A DNA stretch of 64,000 nt from Sipunculus nudus (Eukaryota > Annelida > Sipuncula > Golfingiida > Sipunculidae): positions 12,214,664-12,278,663 of the forward strand of contig CM049315.1 of assembly GCA_026874595.1 (NCBI GenBank). Direction: 5' to 3'. Positions 37,619-49,600 of this stretch are shown here, piece after piece. Under the pieces are notes generated by a model. That model was not told the DNA's origin, made no database searches, and saw nothing but the letters and a program-made list of their open reading frames with translations. Numbering within the stretch: position 1 is the first letter of the stretch; every line of letters starts with the position of its first letter. Position numbers and translations under genes: made by a program.

Positions 37619-40600
37619 CTGGAAATACATCAATGCAATCAGAGACTGAAGCATGTGACGGATTAATACCAGTTGATAAGCAAAGGGATAACATTATTTC
37701 TAAATGATTAATTTTGAATTATAAAACTTAATTTAAGGCTAAATATTTGTTTTTGAAAAGTGATAATCCATCCACAAGGACTTCTCCTGACTTCATTTTG
37801 TTATCAACAAAATTACAGTCTGTATTTCTTTACTCTTGTAATGTCTTTGTTTTTCTTTTTCAAAGTTTCTGTTAATAATATTACTCAAAATGCTTTGAAT
37901 TTCACATAATTTACCACATCACAAAGGAAGATAATTTTGTTAGGGTTGACCCAAAGTCCAGATGCCGATGGAATTTTGCCCAACAAAATCACTGATGATG
38001 GTTTCATCAGGTAGCCTTACTTAATACAAGCTGATGCCTGAACCTTTGGTGGATAAATCAGAAAACAGAGCCACCAAGCCATACTTATATAGCATGAGCT
38101 TTACTTGTAGATCAACAATAACATTTTGACAAATAAAGATTTATTTAATATAGAAAATAAATATATAAATATATATTTTAAGAGCTATTTTAAAGTACTC
38201 TTAATGAAATGATGATTGGTAGATTTTTACCAACAGTAATATCTGTTTTCCCATTTCACTGATGTGTGGGCACAATGTAATTTCCTTGCAAAGGATTAAT
38301 ATTATATCTGATCTTATCTGAAGAAATCATACGTTTACAAAACTTTACAATTAATTTTGTCTGACCATTGAGCATAACAGACTGGTTTTGTGTAGAGTTA
38401 AATTGACAGAGATAACCCACCTGATGAGCAAGGTGAGCAGCTGTCATTCCCAGCGCAGCGAAGTACGGCCATGTCTGATCACACATGACACCGGTGGTAG
38501 CGAGACCCCCTACCATGAGGGATGCAAATGCAGTGAGCCAAGGCTTGGTGCTATCACCGAACATAATCGCTGTCGATTTAACGCCAATCAGAACATCATC
38601 CTCTTTGTCCTGTAGTTAAAACAGTATCCAAGAGAATCAACCTAAATGTTAAAATTGACAGCATCATAATTATTAGGAGCTAAGAAATTACAAGTTTATT
38701 TGGAAAATAACTCAATTAATAAAGTGAACTACCAATAAATTAAATTTAAAATATAAATTTAATCTTTTATATAAATTGCTCCTAGGTAGTAACAGTAGTT
38801 AAATCTGTACAACTGCAATGATGGAGAACAATCAATATTACAATATGCAGTAGAACCAAATATGTTTACAAATATAAGGTACACAGTAGTTATAATAAAA
38901 ATAATCATAAAGAAAACTAATAATAATTACAATCTGAAATTCAAATCTGTCATTATATATATTTTATAACATTATATAATTGTAACAATTATAACACCAA
39001 ATATTATTATATTTTGAATTTCACATATTATAAAACTATGATATTATGATAGCAAATGAGGTTAAAAGCTGTGTCGATTCAACACACAAAGCCAGCTACA
39101 GTGATCTCAAATCAATAACAAGGACACACAGAATATACATGTACAGCATAACAAAAGCTCAAAGCCATGACACACAGTGAAGCTTGTGCTCAGGGTATAA
39201 AGCAGCACACGTTAAAATGGTCACTAGGAATGGCTGGTATGATGTACCAGTGCACAAACAGGGATAGATTTAGGGTGGGGAACAGGGGCAAGTGCCCGCC
39301 TTGTTTGACCTGAAAATATGGGAAACAGAATAATAAGGGCTTAATTTCTTAAAACAGATCCCAATTTTGCATCATGATTCTAATAAAACAACCCAAGATT
39401 AAACCATTACAGCCTAAATTTTAACATGAGCACTGCAAACGTACATAATATGCCTGTTGTGCATCTAGTGACCTTTGACCTCATAAAATATGCGTGAATT
39501 TTGATGAGAAGGTCATTCAGATGAGAAACACTACTGGTTAATATGAATGATGATTTTCAATGAAATCCATTGAATATTTAGGAAGTCACCAAGGTGCCTT
39601 GCAGTGCGGTGACCTCTGACCTCATTAAATATGCCTGGATTTAAATATGTTGGAAATTGAACTTAAGCAAAAAATTTTATTGATAAACATTTCTGATGAG
39701 TTTTATCAAAATTCTTCATATTCTTTGTAAGTAACCGCAGTGACACCTCAAAATAGCCTAGTTACCTGTGACCTTATTAAATATGTGTGGATGTTGCCCA
39801 TAATTGAACTCTGATGAGATAATCTGTTGGTAAGTAGTTCTGGCGAGTTTTGTGAAAATCCATCAAAGCCCCAATAAGTGATTGCGGCAACACTAAAAGT
39901 TAATGGATGGACAGAATGTGGATACACCATCATACTCCTGTCATATGACAGGCGTATAAAAAGGTTCAAGCACCATATAAGGGGTTGGCCACTCACATAC
40001 CCTCCTCCTCTGTTCTCCTATTATTAAAAAAATCCTTGTATCTGCCTCAGACAAATACAACACATTTTGTAATGTTGTATCTTATTAATATACTGAATAT
40101 ATTCGATAATCTGATCAACAACAAAGTTAAACATTAAATATCAGCCTTTCAGCACCATATACTGGTAAGTTAGGTAAGGGAAATGAGTCAGAAATGAGTG
40201 TACTGGTATCTGATTGGCTGTTTGAATATTCATTTTATTTATGGTTTGGAGATGAAGCTTGGTTATAAAGGTGAAAGAAAACTAATGTTGAATTTTGAAT
40301 ATAAAATACCAAATGTGTAACAAATTATCTGTCATACTCAGGGCTGGGGCCAGGTACTTGTACCTCTACCTCTACCTGTACCTAGGTACACTTTTCAGAG
40401 AACCTGTACCTGGCTGTCATGAGTAGGAAGTACCTTGTACCTGTACCTGAACCTGTAATTTAAGTACCTGTACCTGGTAAAAGGTACTCGAGGTACATTT
40501 TCATATTTTCATATCAAGTTTTTTCTCTTTTAGTATTAAATTTGGTTACCTGTAGTGTAAACTAATCAGCAAGCCATCAGTGTGATAAACTACTCATGAA

Positions 40601-43600
40601 TTGAATTGTTATCGCACCTCCAAAATGGTCACATCTGTGAAATCAGCTGTAACCACTAATTAAGCAAATCATTCAATTATACTGTACTTGGTGCACTTAA
40701 TGAACTTTTAGTACACGTATATCATGTTTGTGCAGTATGGTGTCATACTGTACTTGGTGTACTTAATAGACTTTCAGTAGACTTGAATATCATGTTTGTG
40801 GATGTATGGTGTCAAATTTTACTTGGTGCATTTACATGATTTTTAATACACTTGCATATCATAATGGTGAATGTATGGTGCCATACAGATAATAAATTCT
40901 AATAAAATATACTTTAGCAAATTACTTCAATTTTGTTTGATAGAAAAAAGGCATGTCAACTTGCATATACTTGAATTTATGCTGCTATTATTATCCATAA
41001 AAATGTCTTTGAAGTGATCCTAAAAAATATGTACCTGTACCTGTACCTAGGTACTTTCTAAAGTACCTGTACCTGTATCTAGGTACTCTGTGAAAATCAA
41101 GTACCTGTACCTGTACCTGGCCAATTCACAAGTAGCTGTACCTGTACCTAGGTACTTTCACTTGTACCTGGCCCCACCCTGGTCATACTGTGTATTATGT
41201 TACCAGTACATATCATGTCATGGGTATGTACTCTAAAGGCCCTGGTTACAAGTTGACATACATATAGGTATAATAATATATGATAACAGTGTACACATAC
41301 TGACAAGGCCAGCACACTCATATATATACACATTCTGCACTGGACCCCTGTCATAAAACAGATGTTCATTTTCAAAGGAAAATTATATACTAGTATATTC
41401 TCTATAACAAATATTATACAAGTTTAAATATGCATGGTTTCCTTATTTATAGGTGACTGTAAATCATTGGAAATTATATTATTGTACACAGGTGGTCTTC
41501 TCAATTATTGCAAAAGATGACGTGAATGAACAAGCAAAAGTTAAAATCCTAGTGACAGTCAAGGATTCCTTAGTTTGCTGAAGCAAAGCTGTCAATCACA
41601 TAAGAGTTAAAGACATGGCATACATGCTTGTCAGCAGTAAAAAAAAAGTCAAACAGATGACAGTATTTAATGAATATAATGAATTAAATAGTATTTTTAT
41701 TGCTCATAAGCTGTGTATTTGGTAAGTAAATAAACATATCTACAGGCTAATCAGGTTTATTTCAGATGACAAAATACTTGTAAGCTGTTTGGCCTTACAA
41801 ACAAAAAGAAACATTTTGTTTCTTTATCAAGATTTTCACTGCAGTTTTGGATATAACTAGGGCTGTCACTCTGGCAAGTTCACTAGACATTTATCCATAA
41901 GAGTGAAAACACTGCCATAATCATTATCAATGTTACCTTCTGTTATTTAGTGTTAAACATACTAAACCTGTGTGATACTGGATTACTGCAGAAGTCACAT
42001 GACCACATTCAACATAAACTATTTTCATCCTCAAGAATTTTAACAGATGACTGACCATGTGACTGATTTAAGTAAAACATACATAAGTGATAGAAGCTGA
42101 TGAGATTATGGATATATGAAAACTGGAAATAAATGTTAGCAGCTTCATAGCAATACTCTCAAACAAGCCTGTGCCCAAAGCATTGCAGCAATCTGTACAT
42201 GCATTTTGTTAAACCCCAAGAAAATAAACTTGAAAAATGCCATCTGCTTTCACATCCAAGAATAATTTAAAATATCTCAGTGCATATTGTTTTAAGCAAG
42301 TTGAGATTTGCATTTTATGCTAATTAAGCTTGTTCTTTACACTTGAAGGAGTGATACAAGCATGAGAACTCTATGTCAGCCAGGAAATGTTCACTTTACT
42401 CACTTGATGTGCATAGATGGTATCATACACCATCGTCCAAGCAATGCCTGACACGTACAACGGCAAAACCGCACCCCAGTCACATGACCCTGCTACTGCA
42501 GACCAGCCAAGTAGGGCCCCCCAGTTAAACGTCATACCTACAGCGACAAGACAAGGTCAGTACAATAAAAGGCTAACATCAAAGCAACCCAACAACCAAT
42601 GATCCATCAGATCATAAAACTGATCACACAGCAAACCAAGACCCAACATCCAACTCTAGCAGGACTTAAAATCTTAACACAGCAACCAAAGAACCAATGT
42701 CCTTAAAGTCACATGATCTCTGATCATTCTCTGATTGGTGGATCAAAATCACCAAAACAAACTGACTGGCTTGAGACAAGATCAATGCTCCCTATTGGAC
42801 AATCATCAGGTGACCAGTGATTGGCTAATTAGTTTGGGCAGCAGTTCCTATTGGCGGCCTGGCCTCAGGGTAATGCTGCTGCTTTTCTGGTTACATGATG
42901 GTTCACATCACCATGCTGGCTTATAAGTGAAGCTCATATTAACCATTTTACATAATAATACATAGGATTCTTGGTATATTGAAAAACAAGCAAACTGAAT
43001 CACCAGAAAAAGCTGTGAAAATCTTCAACACTCAAACACTACACCATTTTTCTTCGGAACATTCAAATTTGAGCATGTGTAGTAATGAGAACTTCTTTTT
43101 ACTGGGGCAAGCTGTCAAACACTGCAAAAAGGAGATGGAACATGCTTGGGCCCTGTATCAGGTTAGGTTTTACTAGGCAGCCTTCAGGCACTGTTTATCA
43201 CTCATGATCCTTGTTGAGGGGGGTTAGGGGTTAGATACCCAACTGACCGTGGAGCATGATGGGCTGAATCATGCAACTGTGAGACTGGGGGCACTATAGA
43301 TTGATGGGCTCCTGTGGCAGGATGCAGTCAGGGGTGCATATACATGGACAATTTTAATCATTTAATAAGCGTGGTCTCTGTTTAATTATGTACATAATTA
43401 CTTTGTGTTAAAAGCAGAATTGTTCTTATTGTACAACAAAATAAATGTTATTTACATGTTTAAAACTGTACATTAAATGATGCAAACTTTCAGTGCGAAG
43501 GTACTTCAGGTTGGTTGCTGTTACAAAAGACACTGTTTTTGCAGTGAGTGCAGTCTCGGTCTCTCAGACAAATCTCACCAGTGGTCTAATTATAACCCAT

Positions 43601-46600
43601 CAAAAGAAACTCCTTATGCAGAAACTGGGTATGACAGAACAAGAAATGAATGAATGTATTCTGATTGTGTATATGTGTTTCAATTTGTATTGCAGACTGC
43701 TTGACAGGCTTAATGGGAAGGGACCCCCCCCCCAAAAAAAAAAAAAAAAAAAAAAAAACTAGTGCCACTTTAGTGGGTTTCTCAGTGTCATGACCCAGCA
43801 ATTTGAGAGATTGTACACCAAGGACCAACATGTCCTGCTGACACTGAGCCTGGTTAACACCAGGATACACACAAGAAGAAAAGTGTGGAACAGCCCTGAC
43901 ATGTAGTCCAAAATCAAAACTAAACATACTTAAATTAAGAGTTGTGAAATCAGAATTTAAAGTGGAGGCAGTTAGCTGGACCAAAAACTAATGAACGAAG
44001 AGACATGAACTACCACATAAATATGAATATATTTGTTGTGGGCTGAAACAACAGATACAAGACACCAGACATGTGACCAATAGGTGCCAGCAGCAGTCCT
44101 CCATGGAACTAAACAAAAGCCCTGGATCATTCTGCCACATCAACCCAGTGGATAAATATGGCAACATGAGAGGTCCCTGTTACGAGTAAGGTGAGAGTCA
44201 ATGAACATGTCCTGAATTCAGGTAGAGCCAGGAGGAGCCTGAGTGGACACCACAATGGGAATGCAGAGGGGCCTTATACATGCTGCCACGATTCAAAGGG
44301 GCACTAGAAAGTCAACTGGTCCAGGTAACACTTACATCTTCAATTCAAAAAACCTCTGAGCAGAAGAGACCAAGGATTATTGAACACAGAGTTGAATTAT
44401 TCACATATTACTTTGATTTAAGATACTTTTTTTCATCTATGTGTGGAAGGGGACCAGGGGTTGGTTTTAGCTTGAGTTTTGACATGAAAAGAGTAAAGCT
44501 CAAGTCTTTAAAGGAGTCTTGATGGGGAAAGCTCTCAAGGTTTTTTAATTTTTTTTTTTTTGTCATCTTACTGCCATGAGTTTACCTTTTCAATTAATGG
44601 TTTTAAACTTTCCAGTCATGTCCTTCGAGTGTCTGACAACTGAGGAAGTCAGTGATGACCATTTGGTAAAACTAATCCTTCAGTCACTTATATTTGACTG
44701 ATGTCTCAGTCATAAACTACACAGTACAATCCTCCAGTAAACTGGTGCCTAATGCAAAGTGTGTAAACCTGGGATATCTAGGATTCAAAAGACCAAATAT
44801 TACTCCCATCTCACAACACAGGATGACATATAACTCTTTCAAGGCTTTCAACAGAAAGGAAAACTGGAGAGTCCAGGATGCCGAGACCAAAACTTTGGAG
44901 AGTCAAATCAGATTCTGAAACATCCTAAGAGGAAGGTGGTCTGTGTTAAAATATTTAAATTTTGAAGGTTTATGTGAAATTAAATCAAATATTGTCGTAT
45001 TTTACTTCATAAGTATATCAATATATGTTTATATATCATATCATGTTATTGTTATATCTAATGTAATTATATGATTTTCCGTTCAAGTGACTGTCAGGGT
45101 TATATTTAGTTGTCAGCACAGTTTTTGACTGGTTTGCTTGAGGTAGTCCACAAAAGTCAGGGTCTTCTAAAAGAGCTATCAATGGTTCTTTAGGTCCTAC
45201 GGCAAGTCATCTGATTGTACACTCAGACACCCAAAATTAAGAGCCCAAAAGAGATTTTGAGCATCATAGACACTTACCCTTGCATTACTTAATAAAGATC
45301 TGTTCATATCAAATTACTGCAGAATATGTGGTGTCTGAGCCACTCAAAACATAGACACTCCAAAACATACTAAATCGGAGGCAAGAAACCTAGATTTACT
45401 GGAGTTTCAGATTAATACAAGCAAGCAGTTATACATGTGTGGAGGTGTGTGAGTGAGTCTTAAGTGAGGATGAGACTACATGATTTACAGAGGATGATTA
45501 AAACACGGCTATATATATACACATATACGTGTGTGTGTGAGGGCTTCAGCCAATGGTCAAACACAAGTACAAGCCCAGTGCCAAGCTCTGAAGGAAAATG
45601 AAAATAGAGCTTGTCCAGAAATGTGAATTTGCAAGACTCAGCTAGACACAAATTTGAAGTATAGAAAACAATGGTATACACACAAAAGCTTATAGACTAC
45701 AAAAGGCTACATGCAGTGCTCAGCTTTACATAATCTGCACAATTTATTAAGGGAAAACTGAGAAAATAATGTGCAGTTCAGTAAGCCATGCAAAAGTATG
45801 TATACAGCACCTTGCATAATAAGTATACAATAAATAATGATTAATTCATATCTATAAGCCTTTTCTTAATGCATATTCATAAGCCAACCTGGTGGGAATA
45901 GATTGTGTCATAGATCATTGTCCACAGGACACAGGATGAGTACTGAATGACCCCAGCCACAGGGACGCTTCCACAGATTGCGGACCAGGCCAACAGAACA
46001 CCCCAGTTAAGTGTGACTCCTGGCAGACACAAACACACACAGGGTCAAATATATGGTTTAATTACATTCAAGGATTTCTGCCAGTTTCATATTAACAAAT
46101 TGGCAAAGATAAATCAAAGACTAGAATAATTTGCATAATCATTTTGTTTGTGGCTGTCTTGTTGTGAATAATTGAACAGATCCATACTGACCTGATTCAA
46201 TATGTGAAGTTGTCCAAAAAGTGATTACAAGCAAACAATCCATGATGGTTTCTGAATCAACTATAAATAGTATAAAAGGCTTTACACTAATTTTTGAAAG
46301 AACATGCCGAGTTGGAGAAGCAACATCTAAAATTTTATTTACCCTACATGAATTAAACTTGTCCTAAAAAAATCATAGATTGCAGCCACAAGTACCAGAA
46401 GTGTGTTCTGCATGATTATCTTAAACATGATCAAATGTTTGTTATTTGATGATCATTCTTTTTGAAAATTGCGCAGATAAAGATACAGTTAATATAAGAA
46501 GGGGTGTAACATATGATTTAATTTCTCCAAGAAAGAAAATGGCTAACTTAATAAATAATTAAGATTCAGACCTTTGTGAACAGGTTTTTTGTTGGACCTA

Positions 46601-49600
46601 CTTGCTCAGTCAGACAAGTTGGAGCCAACTTTTGGTTGCCCTACTGCCATTTTATGGAACTTTTACTTGCCCTTGGTAAATGGTTTACTGTTAATTTTAA
46701 GCTCTGGTATGTGAATGCTACCAGTTTGACTAGCATGGAGGCATGCTACTTTCACAAGCAAATGTGAGCAACTGACAAAAATAAACATCAAAGGCAATGA
46801 GCTGCAAATTTTATATAACTTCATAAATCTTAACAAGGTCAGGAAACTGGTTTTGCTGCTAAGTATTTGTGAATAATTAACAAAGGATTCATAACAAAAT
46901 GGATGCTTCCTGATAACAAGAGAAAGACAATGCCACAGTCAGCTGATTCACACTGTAGTCAGTGTCACCTGTTGGTGACTATTGAAATCTGGTAGGAATT
47001 TATATTGGACCTAAATCTCATCACACACTTTTACTCTAAAGTGAATGAGGGACAAAAGGGCTGATGTGAGATAAAAACTTTATGAAAATAACTAATATCA
47101 TAGTGTTTTTCTATTTTATTGCATTTCTAAAATCTTTTGTGAGGTATGGTATTGGTTTTATCCAAGGTATTAAGGCTGTGTCTCTTTCCTCACTTGTGTC
47201 TCAAATGGTTTTGGAGGCTGTCTGCTAATTTAAAAATATTTCCAAATATCACTGACCACCCACTGGTGGAACAGGCTGGGCAAGAGAAACTAACAATAAA
47301 TAAATTTTTTAATATATAAATTGAAAGGTCAAATTGTAAGGAAATGTGCTCTGATAACTGGGGTTAGAATGTCTGCCCTAACCTAGCTAACATTTGGTCT
47401 GCTGTGCTTTAAAAAGCCACCACTAGTGAGACACTTACCTAGCACCACCTGTGGCCAGTATGTGAACCGCTTGGCCAGCGGATACAGGATCACCAAGACC
47501 ATGGAGGAGGCTCCCAAGAACACGCTGCAGTCACAGAACATACAACATTATAGGAGGCTCCCGAGAACACGCTGCAGTCACAGAACATACAACATTATAG
47601 GAGGCTCCCAAGAACATGCTGCACTCACAGAACATACAACATTATAGAAGGCTCCCAAGAACACACTGCACTCACAGAACATACAACATTATAGGAGGCT
47701 CCCAAGAACACGCTGCAGTCACAGAACATATGACATTATTGGAGGCTCAACAGAACACGCTGCAGTCACAGAACATACAACATTAAAGGAGGCTCAACAG
47801 AACACGCTGCAGTCACAGAACATACAACATTATAGGAGGCTCCCAAGAACACGCTGCACTCACAGAACATACAACATTATAGGAGGCTCCCAAGAACATG
47901 CTGCAGTCACAGAACATACAACATTAAAGGAGGCTCCCAAGAACATGCTGCAGTCACAGAACATATTACATTATAGGAGGCTCCCAAAAACTCGCTGCAG
48001 TCACAGAACATACAACATTATAGGAGGCTCCCAAGAACACGCTGCACTCACAGAACATACAACATTATAGGAGGCTCCCAAGAACACGCTGCACTCACAG
48101 AACATACAACATTATAGGAGGCTCCCAAGAACACGCTGCACTCACAGAACATACAACATTATAGGAGGCTCCCAAGAACACGCTGCACTCACAGAACATA
48201 CAACATTATAGGAGGCTCCCAAGAACACGCTGCACTCACAGAACATACAACATTATAGGAGGCTCCCAAGAACACGCTGCAGTCACAGAACATACAACAT
48301 TATAGGAGGCTCCCAAGAACACGCTGAAGTCACAGAACATACAACATTAAAGGAGGCTCAACAGAACACGCTGCACTCACAGAACATACAACATTATAGG
48401 AGGCTCCCAAGAACACGCTGCGGTCACAGAACATACAACATAATAGGAGGCTCCCAAGAACACGCTGAAGTCACAGAACATACAACATTAAAGGAGGCTC
48501 CCAAGAACATGCTGCAGTCACAGAACATATTACATTATAGGAGGCTCCCAAAAACTCGCTGCAGTCACAGAACATACAACATAATAGGAGGCTCCCAAGC
48601 ACATGCTGCACTCAAAGAACATACAACATTATATGAGGCTCCTAAGAACACCCTGCAGTCACAGAACATACAACATTATAGAAGGCTCCCAAGAACACGT
48701 TGCAGTCACAGAACATATGACATAGGAGGCTCCCAAGAACATGCTGAAGTTGTATAACATACTATGTTATAGCAAGTTCTCAAGAACATGCTGCAGTCAC
48801 AGAACATACAATATTATAGGAGGCTCCCAAGAACATGCTGCAGTCACAGAACATACAACATTATAGGAGGCTCCCAAGAACACACTGCAGTCACAGAACA
48901 TACAACATTATAGGAGGCTCCCAAGAACACGCTGCAGTCACAGAACATACAACATTAAAGGAGGCTCCCAAGAACACACTGCAGTCACAGAACATACTAC
49001 ATTATAGGAGGCTCCCAAGAACATGCTGCGGTCACAGAACATACAACATTAAAGGAGGCTCCCAAGAACACGCTGCACTCACAAAACATACAACATTATA
49101 GGAGGCTCCTAAGAACATGCTGCAGTCACAGAACATACAACATTATAGAAGGCTCCCATGAACACGTTGCAGTCACAGAACATACAACATAGGAGGCTCC
49201 CAAGAACATGCTGAAGTTGTATAACATACTATGTTATAGCAGGTTCTCAAGAACATGCTGCAGTCACAGAACATACAACATTATAGGAGGTTCTCAAGAA
49301 CACGCTGCAGTCACAGAACATACAACATTATAGGAGGCTGCCAAGAACACGCTGCAGTCACAGAATATACAACATTATAGGAGGCTCCCAAGAACACGCT
49401 GCAATCACAGAACATACAACATTATAGGAGGCTACCAAGAACACACTGCAGTCACAGAACATACAACATTATATTAGGCACCAAAGAACCGGATGCAGTC
49501 ACAGAACATACAATATTATTGTGGGACAACTCAAACCATTCATAGTCAGAGTGATTGACCAGCTGACTGTCTCCAAGGCCAGGAGGAGGCCCATGTACAG

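Larger units (their letters stand above)
42538..45888. other. COQ2 intron between the two versions of exon 5
   Basis: A 3.35-kb spacer between the alternative exons. It includes a C10-A28 tract at 43725-43759, an oligo-T run near 44550 and no supportable gene. On the minus strand TGCATG occurs at 45787-45792 and 45710-45715, about 100 and 175 nt past the donor of the distal exon. The frames at 43493-43984 and 44280-44918 have no splice context or family match. Confidence 0.5.

Noticed and set aside
42417-42602. Plus-strand frame at the proximal COQ2 exon, and the similar one at 45947-46129
   Set aside because: Both are antisense shadows of the alternative exons; their similarity to each other reflects the exon duplication on the minus strand.
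42404-46019. One copy of COQ2 exon 5 as a dead duplicate
   Set aside because: Both have intact splice sites, matching phases, no stops and conserved motif residues, so decay is not supported.
47426-49101. Plus-strand frames with repeated [12 protein letters not shown]
   Set aside because: They come from the 47-bp array antisense to COQ2; the period is not a multiple of three and the frames are chance.
47505-49520. CRISPR-like array
   Set aside because: Units are contiguous with no unique spacers, and the unit derives from a eukaryotic splice junction.
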